Counted from the first letter of the stretch, positions 8,093-15,846 are shown. The stretch is 64,000 bases of DNA from Leptospiraceae bacterium (GCA_024233835.1 JACKPC010000005.1:372001-436000); one strand, 5' to 3'. Program-made: numbers and translations. Notes: generated from the sequence alone by a model not told the origin.

Positions 8093-8109
8093 TTTTATTT
8101 TGTTCTTCT

Positions 8110-8137
8110 GGAGGCGACCCTCCGGAGGGTCGCCTTC
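8110..8137. repeat. 28-bp palindrome, CCTCCGGAGG-core type
   Basis: One arm mismatch (GGAGGCG). It begins a longer composite repeat continuing to 8227 that has a near-copy at 11629-11750. Confidence 0.9.
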
Positions 8138-8151
8138 ATTGCGGGGGTCGC

Positions 8152-8227
8152 CTTCATACGATATGACTATCAACAGGAAAAACACTTGCTTTTTACTCAA
8201 GCAAATGGCCTTATTGAGAGAAGGTAG
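8152..8227. repeat. long direct repeat, copy 1
   Basis: About 76 bp from CTTCATACGATATGAC to TTATTGAGAGAAGGTAG, including the accessory dyad AAAAACACTTGCTTTTT. It matches 11671-11750 over its whole length with a small deletion and a few changes; a third, partial copy is at 9046-9095. Confidence 0.85.
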
Positions 8228-8289
8228 AAATCGTTATATGGAAAGCATTGACTTGCATATAATAAACCTAAAGAGGAGTGCTGAACAAT

Positions 8290-8484
8290 ATGACTGAGAT
8301 TATATTAAAAATTCCGAATCAATTATCTCAAACGATCCATAATCTTATAGAAAATGGATGGTATCTGGATGAAAACGAAATCATCCTGTTAGCACTGAGA
8401 AATTTTTTAAACACGCACTCCGAAGAAATTATGACCGAATTTATCAAGGAAGATATCGAATGGGGCTTGAATGGCGAAGAATGA
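8290..8484 (+). CDS. antitoxin-like small protein
   Basis: 64 residues from ATG 8290, with GAGGAG 11 bases upstream. MTEIILKIPNQLSQTIHNLIENGWYLDENEIILLALRNFL fits a ribbon-helix-helix DNA-binding fold, followed by an acidic helix (SEEIMTEFIKEDIEWGL) that could bind the toxin. It overlaps the next gene by 14 bases. Likely autorepressor and antidote of the adjacent PIN-like protein, by context. Confidence 0.7.
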   Translation: MTEIILKIPNQLSQTIHNLIENGWYLDENEIILLALRNFLNTHSEEIMTEFIKEDIEWGLNGEE

Positions 8485-8962
8485 TACAATAGTAGTTTGT
8501 GATGCAGGACCGATCATTCATCTTGATGAATTAAACAGTTTAAGCTTATTAGATTATAATCAAGTTCTTATTCCTAAAACTGTGGAACTGGAAATAAGAA
8601 ATCATCGAGATATTTCATTTCAGAAATATAAAAACTTTCAGATAGTTCAAGATCCTGTAGTTTCAGAAGAAATGAAAAATTCAAGTAAATTATATAATCT
8701 TCATAAAGGAGAAATAATGGCCATATCATTAGTTATGAAATACAATAATTGTATGTTACTAACGGATGATAGTGCAGCTAGATTATATGCAAATCACGTT
8801 AAATTACAAGTTCATGGAACAATTGGTATACTCATAAGAGCTGTAAGAAGAAATTTGAAAAGCCCGGAAGATATAATTCAAATATTAAAAGAAATCCCAA
8901 CGAAATCAACGATGCATATCAAAAAGGAATTATTGGATTATGCAATACACATGCTTAAATAA
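8471..8962 (+). CDS. PIN-like DUF3368-type toxin
   Basis: 163 residues. VVCDAGPIIHLDELNSLSLL is the characteristic N-terminus (D-x-G/S-P-x-I-x-L) of DUF3368 PIN-like nucleases. LHKGEIMAISLVMKYNNCMLLTDDSAAR carries the conserved Glu and the paired Asp residues, and VHGTIGILIRAVRR is the usual C-terminal block. All expected acidic residues are present. Translationally overlapped with the antitoxin gene. Probable RNase toxin. Confidence 0.8.
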   Translation: MAKNDTIVVCDAGPIIHLDELNSLSLLDYNQVLIPKTVELEIRNHRDISFQKYKNFQIVQDPVVSEEMKNSSKLYNLHKGEIMAISLVMKYNNCMLLTDDSAARLYANHVKLQVHGTIGILIRAVRRNLKSPEDIIQILKEIPTKSTMHIKKELLDYAIHMLK

Positions 8963-9003
8963 TTTTGTTTTGAAGGCGTTCCCCATTGATATAACATTCT
9001 TCT

Positions 9004-9031
9004 GAATGCGAACAAGCGCTTGTTCGCATTC
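9004..9031. repeat. 28-bp palindrome, AACAAGCGCTTGTT-core type
   Basis: Symmetrical double change in both arms (GAATGCG...CGCATTC), so pairing is preserved. This compensatory variation argues that the stem, not just the sequence, is maintained. Confidence 0.9.
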
Positions 9032-9045
9032 AATGTGTGGCTCGC

Positions 9046-9095
9046 CTTCATACGATATGACAATCTATCAACAGGAAAAACACTTGTTTTTTCTC
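9046..9095. repeat. long direct repeat, partial third copy
   Basis: CTTCATACGATATGACAATC through AAAAACACTTGTTTTTT, matching the first ~50 bp of the repeats at 8152 and 11671. Confidence 0.8.
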
Positions 9096-9198
9096 GGTAA
9101 GAAGTCTAAAACAAGAGGAAGAGGATTTTAATGAGTTGTAAGCGTTAAAATATACCCACCTTGAAATAATAAAAGAATTATGCGAAAGTAAAAGCATA

Positions 9199-9462
9199 AT
9201 GGAACATGAAAAAAGATTAGAACATCTATCAAACTGGCAACGAAGCGGGTTGAGTATGTCTGCCTACTGTCGGAAAAATTCTCTTCCAGTCTCTACACTA
9301 CGAACCTGGAAGTCAAAATACTTACCATCCAAAGAGTTATGGAAAGAAGGAAGAATCAAAACTGAATCAAAAAACTTTTCCCAGGCAGTTAGTGAGGCAA
9401 GTCTGGAAATAGAGATACCGATTGATAAAGAGTTTAAAATTACAATAAGGTATTACTCATGA
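9199..9462 (+). CDS. tnpA: IS66 TnpA
   Basis: 87 residues. The helix-turn-helix HLSNWQRSGLSMSAYCRKNSLPVSTLRTWKSKY is the signature of the IS66 accessory protein TnpA. It probably helps TnpC recognise the element ends. It ends 4 bases inside tnpB (ATGA overlap), so the two are translationally coupled. Confidence 0.9.
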   Translation: MEHEKRLEHLSNWQRSGLSMSAYCRKNSLPVSTLRTWKSKYLPSKELWKEGRIKTESKNFSQAVSEASLEIEIPIDKEFKITIRYYS

Positions 9463-9797
9463 TATTTAGAAATCCACAGAGATTAAAGATATATTTTTAT
9501 GATAAGCCAGTAGACATGAGGAAGTCATGGAATGGTCTGATAGCACTTGTGAAAGAAAGCATGTGTCTCAATTTGTTTTCAGAAAGTCTATTTGTTTTTT
9601 CTGGTAGGAGTGGCAAGCAGGTAAAGATACTTTACTGGGATGGGAATGGTTTCTGTATCTGGATGAAGAAATTAGAGCAGGGAAAATTTCTATCCTTTAA
9701 AAAAGAAGGTTATGCTTTGAGCAAGAGAGAGTTGGATTTATTTCTGAGTGGTGTAGATATGAGAAAAAAACATCAGGAATTGCATTTTCAACAATAA
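9459..9797 (+). CDS. tnpB: IS66 TnpB (Orf2)
   Basis: 112 residues. IYFYDKPVDMRKSWNGLIALVKESM, LFVFSGRSGKQVKILYWDGNGFCIWMKKLEQGKF and the C-terminal helix are standard for the IS66 Orf2 family. Full length. Required for IS66 transposition, although its biochemical role is not settled. Confidence 0.95.
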   Translation: MIFRNPQRLKIYFYDKPVDMRKSWNGLIALVKESMCLNLFSESLFVFSGRSGKQVKILYWDGNGFCIWMKKLEQGKFLSFKKEGYALSKRELDLFLSGVDMRKKHQELHFQQ

Positions 9798-9840
9798 AAA
9801 AGCTGTACAAAAAGAATAAGGATAATATTCACTTATACTC

Positions 9841-11418
9841 ATGCTGGAAAGCTTACCTGATGATATTTTAACTTTAAAGCAAAAAATCTTGGATTTAAGT
9901 GCAGAAAAGAACTCTATAGAGGAGAAATTTAAAAATTCACAAAACAAGATTTTACAGTTAGAGAATGAAATTAAGGATTACAGGCGGATTTTGTTTGGAG
10001 CAAAATCCGAAAAGATGAGTCTTTTAGAATATGAGCAGTATCTTTTGTTTAATGAAGCAGAACATGGTCTTGATGATGAATCTGAATTATTTGAAGGCCT
10101 TAAAGAATCCCATGTAAGAGAACACAGGAGAAAGGGGCGAAGAAAGATTTCAAAAGATATACCTCGAAAAGAAATTGTTCATGATGTAGAGGAAGAAGAA
10201 AAAATCTGCAATTGTGGTTGCAGGATGCATCAGCTCCCGGATGAGATTTCTGAGAATTTAGTAATGATTCCAGCAAAACTGTATGTAGAGAGGCATATAT
10301 ACAGAAGATACGCCTGTAAAGGTTGTGAAGGTGACGAGAGAGACGAAGCAGGGAAAATTATCCTCACAGCAAAGAGACCTGAATCGCTCTTGCCGGGAAG
10401 TATTTTATCACCCTCCTTAATGGCCTATGTTCTGGTATCAAAAGTTGTTGACCACATTCCCTTTTATAGAATGAGTAAAATATTTTATAGGTATGGTCTG
10501 GAAATTCCAAGAGCAACTATTTCAAACTGGGTAGTTGGAGTATATGAGAAATATAAAGAATTCTTCTCATTTCTCAATAAGTATCTATTGAAAGGGCCCA
10601 TAATAGGGATAGATGAAACAAGTCTCCAGGTTTTCAAAGAAGCCGGGCGGAAGAATACCACAAAATCATTCATGTGGGTTCTACGCGGTGGAACCGTTTC
10701 TAAAAGAATTATTCTTTTTCAATATTCACCTACGAGAAGTGCGGAATTCTTAAAAAATGAGTTAAAAGATTATACAGGTTTCGTTCAAACAGACGGTTAT
10801 GAAAGCTATGATACACATTTAGCTTCTAATGAGAATATTATTCTTTCGGAATGTATGGCACATGTAAGAAGAAAGTTTTATAAGCTATATCATTCAACAA
10901 AAGATAGGGTTGCAGCAAAAGTATTGTATCTGATAAAAAAATTGTATGAGGTTGAAAAGCAAATTAAAAAATTAGAACTTTATGAAAAAGAAGAATATCA
11001 GAAAATTGTAGAAATCCGTCAAACAAAAGCAAAACCTGTATTTTTAGAACTCGAAGCATATCTGAAAGAACAGGCAATTCGTTTACCGAAAGAATTTGGA
11101 GTTGGTAAGCCTATTCAATATGCTTTAAACAGATGGGAAAAATTACGACCTTATCTCCAACATGGAGAAATCTATATCGATAACAACTTTGTGGAAAATG
11201 CTATTCGCCCTTTTGTTGTAGGACGAAAAAACTGGATGTTCTCAGGCTCTCCTCGTGGAGCAGAAGCTACCGCTTTCTGGTTCTCTTTTTTGGAAACATG
11301 TAAAGCCAATAATAAAGAACCATATGAAACTTTACTCGATTTCCTTGAAAAATTACCACTTTGCAAAAATTCAAAAGATTGTGAAAGAATTTTCTCTGAG
11401 GTTATGGGGTGGGTATAA
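9841..11418 (+). CDS. tnpC: IS66 transposase TnpC
   Basis: 525 residues. An N-terminal coiled coil (residues 5-55) is followed by a zinc-binding segment (KICNCGCRMHQL...CKGCEG). The DDE core has GPIIGIDETSLQV (first Asp), GFVQTDGYESYD (second Asp) and IYIDNNFVENAIRPFVVGRKNWMFSGS (Glu). The C-terminal IS66 domain is present. The stop lies inside the right terminal repeat region, as usual. Appears intact. Confidence 0.95.
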   Translation: MLESLPDDILTLKQKILDLSAEKNSIEEKFKNSQNKILQLENEIKDYRRILFGAKSEKMSLLEYEQYLLFNEAEHGLDDESELFEGLKESHVREHRRKGRRKISKDIPRKEIVHDVEEEEKICNCGCRMHQLPDEISENLVMIPAKLYVERHIYRRYACKGCEGDERDEAGKIILTAKRPESLLPGSILSPSLMAYVLVSKVVDHIPFYRMSKIFYRYGLEIPRATISNWVVGVYEKYKEFFSFLNKYLLKGPIIGIDETSLQVFKEAGRKNTTKSFMWVLRGGTVSKRIILFQYSPTRSAEFLKNELKDYTGFVQTDGYESYDTHLASNENIILSECMAHVRRKFYKLYHSTKDRVAAKVLYLIKKLYEVEKQIKKLELYEKEEYQKIVEIRQTKAKPVFLELEAYLKEQAIRLPKEFGVGKPIQYALNRWEKLRPYLQHGEIYIDNNFVENAIRPFVVGRKNWMFSGSPRGAEATAFWFSFLETCKANNKEPYETLLDFLEKLPLCKNSKDCERIFSEVMGWV

Positions 11419-11431
11419 TTTAACGCTTACA

Positions 11432-11548
11432 ATGAGTTTAACAAGTGCTATTTTATTTGGTTGCGTCTTTGGTCTCGGAATTTATTTCTTAGTAGTTGGT
11501 GTTGTTAAAATGACTACAGAAGAGATGAAGAAATATTTTGAGAAATAA
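11432..11548 (+). CDS. small membrane protein gene hit by IS66
   Basis: 38 residues, MSLTSAILFGCVFGLGIYFLVVGVVKMTTEEMKKYFEK: one transmembrane helix and a charged tail. The IS66 element inserted across the start codon. The 8-bp duplication AATGAGTT recreated the ATG on the right side, but the ribosome site (AAGAGGAAGAGG) remains on the far left side at about 9110-9125, 2.3 kb away. The reading frame is intact yet probably not translated unless the IS supplies signals. Function unknown. Confidence 0.5.
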   Translation: MSLTSAILFGCVFGLGIYFLVVGVVKMTTEEMKKYFEK

Positions 11549-11550
11549 AT

Positions 11551-11685
11551 TTGAATTCAAGAATTTATATTCTTATTGCAGGACTTTATCTGGGTTTAGG
11601 AATCGCTTTACTACAAACATATTCTTCTGGAGGCGACCCTCCGGAGGGTCGCCTTCATTGTGCAATTCGCCTTCATACGATATGA
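11551..11685 (+). CDS. possible small membrane peptide ending in a palindrome
   Basis: A TTG-started frame directly after the previous stop reads MNSRIYILIAGLYLGLGIALLQTY, one helix. It then runs through the 28-bp palindrome (GGDPPEGRLH) to a stop at 11683-11685. Arrangement mirrors the small pair at 983-1277. The start codon is weak and no family is known, so this is tentative. If real, the repeat replaced the original C-terminus. Confidence 0.3.
   Translation: MNSRIYILIAGLYLGLGIALLQTYSSGGDPPEGRLHCAIRLHTI
11629..11656. repeat. 28-bp palindrome, CCTCCGGAGG-core type
   Basis: One arm mismatch (GGAGGCG), identical in that respect to the copy at 8110, with the same left flank TTCTTCT. Confidence 0.9.
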
Positions 11686-11750
11686 CAATCTATCAACAGG
11701 AAAAACACTTGCTTTTTGCTTGGGCAAATGGCCTTATTGAGAGAAGGTAG
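11671..11750. repeat. long direct repeat, copy 2
   Basis: About 80 bp homologous to 8152-8227, in the same orientation, ending exactly where the truncated nucleotidyltransferase-like reading frame begins. Confidence 0.85.
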
Positions 11751-12064
11751 CCAGAGATTATAACCTGAATTCAGATTGGCTAAACGATGCTTTGAAAGGT
11801 TTTATCGTTCCTCATGCAAAAAAAGTATTATTCAACTGGAAGCATTTAAAAGTCTTTATACCTGAACCGGATTATTTATTGGCAATGAAATGTCTGGCAG
11901 CAAGAGTCGATACACACGACAAAGTAGATATAATATTTTTGATAAAGACTTTAAAATTAAATTCACCTGATAAAGTCTTTTCTATAATAGAGAAATACTA
12001 TCCAAAAAATAGAATAAAACCGGTAACCCAATATTTTATTGAGGAGATATTTGAAAATGATTAA
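11749..12064 (+). pseudogene. 5'-truncated DUF6036-like (nucleotidyltransferase-fold) gene
   Basis: The frame reads ARDYNLNSDWLNDALKGFIVP...LKVFIPEPDYLLAMKCLAARVDTHDKVDIIFLIKTL, like the C-terminal half of DUF6036-type nucleotidyltransferase-fold proteins. The catalytic N-terminal half is absent. An in-frame stop and the long direct repeat lie immediately upstream, and no good start exists before TTG 11792. The loss was probably caused by recombination at the repeat. The partner gene downstream is intact. Confidence 0.6.
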
Positions 12065-12410
12065 TATAAAAGAAACCCATGAACTAATTCATCAAGATAG
12101 TGAAAACTGGCCTTTATACCTGATGAATTTTGTTGATGACTTTCGTTTTCATAAAGATATTCAGGCAATAGAAGAAAGCTTTCCTATTCTGGATAATAAA
12201 TTGGATCCACTACTTGCTTCCACCGTGGAATACCTCTGTGATGAATTGGAAATAGAATGGCCTACCTGGAGTTATAATGTTCCCAGCTGTAAAGAGCCTT
12301 TCTTTGTTTCCGGTATAGAAAACCTAAAAGCAATGGCAATTTTACAGAGTCCGCTGGTATTTAGGATCCGCAAAATATTTGTGTTAGATAATTTCTTAGA
12401 ACGATGCTAA
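12057..12410 (+). CDS. hypothetical partner of a nucleotidyltransferase-like gene
   Basis: 117 residues from ATG 12057; GAGGAG lies 11 bases upstream, inside the end of the previous frame, which it overlaps by 8 bases. Features are HELIHQDSENWPLYLMNFVDDFR and an aromatic-rich C-terminus ending SPLVFRIRKIFVLDNFLERC. I recall similar small proteins paired with DUF6036-type genes in toxin-antitoxin-like loci. Role unknown; likely the cognate partner of the truncated upstream gene. Confidence 0.6.
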   Translation: MINIKETHELIHQDSENWPLYLMNFVDDFRFHKDIQAIEESFPILDNKLDPLLASTVEYLCDELEIEWPTWSYNVPSCKEPFFVSGIENLKAMAILQSPLVFRIRKIFVLDNFLERC

Positions 12411-12445
12411 TGGGATGTTACTGCTATCAACAGTTTATACTCTCT

Positions 12446-14385
12446 ATCGAGTAGGAGGGGGTTTTACGCCCCGTCCTCTCACACCACCGTACGTACCGTT
12501 CGGTATACGGCGGTTCACCAACCTTGACGATAAGCGTTATAACCCTCAACAAGATTTACAAGACCCCTTTCTTTCCAATAATCGATTCCCATCACTTTAT
12601 GAATCTGTGGTGTCATACTCAATCTCCAATTTCCTTTCCTTGAGTAGCCAATTCGACGTGCTTCACCTTCACTTGCACCAAGTTTTCTTAGCTCTCTAAT
12701 TCGAGTTTTTGACTTCTTCCACTGATGCAGACTACATAAACGCATACGTCTGCGTAGCCAGCCGTCCAGGGCTCCAATGTGCCATTCCGTATCACTTAGA
12801 GAATAATATCCCAACCAACCATTCAGGTATTTGTTCAAAGATTTTATTCTTTCTTCCATCGAAATGCTCCATAAGGAGTTTGTTAGCTTTCGTATCTTAT
12901 CTTTCACCCGTTTCAGAGATTGTGGAGATATGATTATCTCTAAACTCTCTCGTATTTGAAAACTAAAGCCAAGAAATTTACGATTCATCGGTTTATCTAC
13001 TGAACTCTTCGATTCATTCACTTTGAGTTTCAATTTCTTCTTTAAGAAATCTGTTATGCTCTTCTTTACTCGTTCACCGGCTTTTCGCGATTTTACATAG
13101 ATGTTACAATCATCAGCATAACGACAGAACCTGTGCCCTCGTGATTCTAACTCCTTATCCAGTTCGTTTAAAAGAATATTCGCAAGCAAAGGGCTTATTA
13201 CTCCTCCCTGTGGCGTTCCTTCCTCATTAGATGTGATTACTCCATTCTCAAGAATTCCCGCTCTCAGATAGTTGCCTATCAGTCTCAATACTCGCTTGTC
13301 TCTTACTTTCTTACTCACTAAATACATTAGAATATCATGATTTACTGTATCAAAGAATTTCTCAAGGTCAAGGTCTACTACGTATTCATACCCTTCCTCA
13401 ATGTATTTCTTGGACTGTCTTACAGCGTCATGAGCACTCCGCCTCGGACGAAATCCGTAACTGTATTCCGAAAACTCCGGGTCAAATATCGGGTTTAACT
13501 TCTGTAGCATGGCCTGTTGGATAAACCTATCCATCACGGTAGGGATTCCAAGCATTCTTGTTCCGCCGTTTGGTTTAGGTATCTCAACTCTTCTTACTCC
13601 CTTCGGTTTATATTTTCCGTTCAAGAGCTTTGTTTTGATTCCTTCCCATTCTTCAGTTAGCTGTTTGTGGAAATCCTCTGTCCTGACTCCATCTATTCCG
13701 GCCGCTCCCTTATTACTGAGAACCTTCCATAAGGCTTCGCCAAGATTCGTTTCTGTTAATATGTCTTCCATCAGTTCCATGCCTGATATTTCCTTTGTCC
13801 TTTATCCTTTATCGCTGGATTCTTCTATTGCCTGCCAATTTGATTCCTCTCCTCTATACAGACGAACTTCGGGCTTCACCCTGATTCATTCTGTATAGTT
13901 TGGCTCCTTTCTGAATTCTAAAACCAAATTGAAGTTCACAATGGATTCCTCCATTAGTTAATGTTCAGCCCTTTAGTATCTTACATTCTTTTCACTCTAC
14001 CCTTGAGTCTTTCTCTGTGCTACCGGTTCCCCGATAGCAGGGTATTCATTTCAATCTAAGATGCCTACTATGGCTTCTGCTGACTTCTACACATCGCATC
14101 TCTGTCCTATGTAGACCTCTCCGGGTAAGTGTAATCACCTTCATTCCATATATTCGCCTGATATACATTACTGACTCTTGATTGCATCGGACTTTGTTTT
14201 GCTTAGCAAACTCGTCCAGTCAGTGCTGCCTCAAATCAGATTCTTATACATCGAACCGGAACTTTGCCGCCGACTTCCTTCAGATTCCACCTCACGATGG
14301 ACACCCTTGTCTTTAGCTAATGGTTGGTGCAATCAACCTCCATAAGGGACTTTCACCCTCAAGTTATTACACATGCCGGACACAC
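12446..14385 (-). mobile_element. group IIC intron (ribozyme plus reverse transcriptase)
   Basis: The minus-strand 5' end begins GTGTGTCCGGC at 14385, matching the GUGYG consensus, with typical domain I text following. The 3' end carries a domain V-like hairpin (GAACCGCC...GTACGTACGGTGG...GAGAGG) and a domain VI stem with ACCCCCTCCTACTCGAT, placing the end near 12446. The encoded enzyme is closest to GsI-IIC-type proteins. The element lies directly against a 28-bp palindrome at 14386-14413, the stem-loop type of site favoured by IIC introns. The stretch 13781-14385 is intron RNA, not a gap. Confidence 0.9.
12515..13780 (-). CDS. ltrA: group II intron reverse transcriptase/maturase
   Basis: 421 residues. 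N-terminal KGAAGIDGVRTEDF, RRVEIPKPNGGTRMLGIPTVMDR, the finger and palm motifs SYGFRPRRSAHDA and VVDLDLEKFFDTVNHD, EEGTPQGGVISPLLANI, and the catalytic YADD at residues 221-224. The maturase (X) domain follows, and there is no HNH endonuclease domain, as in class C introns. The protein ends IDYWKERGLVNLVEGYNAYRQGW like GsI-IIC RT. It splices and mobilises the intron. Intact. Confidence 0.95.
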   Translation of the reverse strand: MELMEDILTETNLGEALWKVLSNKGAAGIDGVRTEDFHKQLTEEWEGIKTKLLNGKYKPKGVRRVEIPKPNGGTRMLGIPTVMDRFIQQAMLQKLNPIFDPEFSEYSYGFRPRRSAHDAVRQSKKYIEEGYEYVVDLDLEKFFDTVNHDILMYLVSKKVRDKRVLRLIGNYLRAGILENGVITSNEEGTPQGGVISPLLANILLNELDKELESRGHRFCRYADDCNIYVKSRKAGERVKKSITDFLKKKLKLKVNESKSSVDKPMNRKFLGFSFQIRESLEIIISPQSLKRVKDKIRKLTNSLWSISMEERIKSLNKYLNGWLGYYSLSDTEWHIGALDGWLRRRMRLCSLHQWKKSKTRIRELRKLGASEGEARRIGYSRKGNWRLSMTPQIHKVMGIDYWKERGLVNLVEGYNAYRQGW

Positions 14386-14413
14386 GAAGGCGACCCACCG
14401 GTGGGTCGCCTTC
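14386..14413. repeat. 28-bp palindrome, CCACCGGTGG-core type, at the intron boundary
   Basis: Perfect inverted repeat. Its left edge is the first exon base upstream of the intron on the minus strand, so it served as the intron landing site. Followed by the usual tail with TTCGCCTTC. Confidence 0.95.
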
Positions 14414-14519
14414 AATGTGCAATTCGCCTTCATCCGGAAAAATAGCAACCGTAGTGATAACAAAAAATGCTTTACCTATCTCAAAGATTTAGTAAAAATA
14501 GGTTTCAGAGGTAATACAC

Positions 14520-14744
14520 ATGCTTCTAAGAGAGAAAATTAAAGAAGAAATAGACAAAATTCAAGAAGAACATTTAGACTTGTTGTTTGAAGTAATTCTT
14601 GCTTTTGAAAAAGTAAAAACTATAAATACAGTAAAGTCTTCTTCCTGGGATTCATGGGTAGAAGAAATGTTTGGATGTTTTCAACAGGAACCACTTCAAC
14701 GCTATTCCCAGGGACAATACGAAATACGGGAAGCACTACAGTGA
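14520..14744 (+). CDS. antitoxin of the adjacent VapC
   Basis: 74 residues, MLLREKIKEEIDKIQEEHLDLLFEVILAFEK..., helical and acidic with a C-terminal toxin-binding-like tail (SWVEEMFGCFQQEPLQRYSQGQYEIREAL). CAGAGGT precedes the ATG. Its stop overlaps the GTG start of the toxin (GTGA). It lacks an obvious AbrB or ribbon-helix-helix pattern; the call rests on its coupling to vapC. Confidence 0.7.
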   Translation: MLLREKIKEEIDKIQEEHLDLLFEVILAFEKVKTINTVKSSSWDSWVEEMFGCFQQEPLQRYSQGQYEIREALQ

Positions 14745-15139
14745 AATTTATTCTGGACACAAACATTTGTATTCACTTCCTTAATGGCACATCTACAAAA
14801 GTAAAAAACAATTTTCTTAAATACCATAATGAAATTTGTATATGCTCTCCGGTGATTGCTGAACTATATTATGGTGCTTTCAAGAGTTACCATAAAAATG
14901 AAAATGTAAAGAGAATTGATGACTTCGTAGATAAAATAACCAGCCTATCTTTTAATAACAAAGCAGCCTATCATTACGGACTAATTAGAACTCAATTAGA
15001 AAAGGGTGGAACCCCCATCGGGCCAAATGACTTAATTATAGCAGCAATAGCTGTAGCAAATAATCTTACACTTGTAACAAACAATATAAAAGAATTTTCC
15101 AGAATAGAAAATCTTTCCCTCGAAGATTGGATTAAATAA
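14741..15139 (+). CDS. vapC: VapC PIN-domain ribonuclease toxin
   Basis: 132 residues from GTG 14741, chosen because translation then begins VKFILDTNICIHFL, the canonical VapC N-terminus, and overlaps the antitoxin stop. Motifs are LDTN (first Asp), SPVIAELYYGA (Glu), IGPNDLIIAAIAVANNLTLVTNNIKEFSRIENLSLEDW (Asp and N-x-x-x-F). All PIN acidic residues are present, so it should be active. The remnant at 1425-1526 matches the two ends of this protein closely. Confidence 0.9.
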   Translation: MKFILDTNICIHFLNGTSTKVKNNFLKYHNEICICSPVIAELYYGAFKSYHKNENVKRIDDFVDKITSLSFNNKAAYHYGLIRTQLEKGGTPIGPNDLIIAAIAVANNLTLVTNNIKEFSRIENLSLEDWIK

Positions 15140-15264
15140 CCCCAACAACTAATATGGAAGGATATTCTTGAAAGCATCGAGAAAAAAGCAGGTAGAAAAA
15201 TTAAGCTTACTTCCTCACATAAAAACACTTGGCTTTAAAAGGATTCTTTTTTACTCTGGTATTT

Positions 15265-15780
15265 ATGAAATACTTTATACTTGTGTTAAGCCTATTTGTC
15301 TCTCTCTCCCTGTTTGCCCAGAATGCAGAGCCTGCGAAAGAAACTTCCGAGTCCGATTCTACCAAAGAAGAGGTAAAAAAGGAAGAACCCAAAAAAGACG
15401 GAACAGTAGACTGGAAAAGTGCAGATTTTCTTTTCAAAGCAAAGTTAGAAATCGTGGAAAAGAAAGACATCTTAAACATGACTCATATTACAGCCAAGCT
15501 GACTCCCCTCTCCTTCTATAGAAAGAAAACGGATTTTCCGGCAGAGAAAATTATCTATTTCTTCATCCAACCATCCGATCTCAGTGGGAATTACCTGAAG
15601 ACCAGCCCGGAAAGCGGAGAATACGCCATTACCCTGCACGAACAGATGTTCCAGGATATAGACAAAGAAAACAAACTTCTCACCTATCTTCTCAATAAAC
15701 ACTCGGATTCTATCCAGAAATGGACCCCTGAAATCGAAGAAAGCCTGAAGCCCTTACAGGAAGGAAAAGAAGGTCAGTAA
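15265..15780 (+). CDS. exported hypothetical protein
   Basis: 171 residues from ATG 15265, chosen because it places a clean signal peptide first (MKYFILVLSLFVSLSLFAQ, cleavage after AQ or QNA). A charged linker (ETSESDSTKEEVKKEEPKKD) follows, then a compact domain of about 115 residues with no recognised family. Probably periplasmic. It precedes the pseudo-papain gene by 66 bp in the same direction and may belong with it. Confidence 0.7.
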   Translation: MKYFILVLSLFVSLSLFAQNAEPAKETSESDSTKEEVKKEEPKKDGTVDWKSADFLFKAKLEIVEKKDILNMTHITAKLTPLSFYRKKTDFPAEKIIYFFIQPSDLSGNYLKTSPESGEYAITLHEQMFQDIDKENKLLTYLLNKHSDSIQKWTPEIEESLKPLQEGKEGQ

Positions 15781-15846
15781 TTTTTTTTTAGAAAATCCCG
15801 ATTTCGGTGAATCTAAAACAATAAGCACCGAAAAAAGGAGCCTATC

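Larger units (their letters stand above)
9138..11430 (+). mobile_element. complete IS66-family insertion sequence
   Basis: 2293 bp. The terminal inverted repeats are 23 bp: left 9138-9160 begins GTAAGCGTTAAAATATACCC and right 11408-11430 is its complement with one mismatch. Both ends are flanked by the 8-bp direct repeat AATGAGTT (9130-9137 and 11431-11438), the IS66 target duplication size. It carries the standard tnpA-tnpB-tnpC set, all intact. It is inserted at the start of a small membrane-protein gene. The near-identical ends and exact duplication suggest recent insertion. Confidence 0.95.

Noticed and set aside
8160..8300. Small gene MTIYQQEKHLLFAWANGLIERR in the long direct repeat
   Set aside because: The frame is intact only in the 11671 copy; the 8152 copy has a frame-changing deletion, so the repeat is unlikely to be coding.
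877..14413. Regular palindromic repeats as a CRISPR array
   Set aside because: Spacing is irregular (hundreds to thousands of bases), repeats are self-complementary, several lie inside genes, and no cas gene is present.
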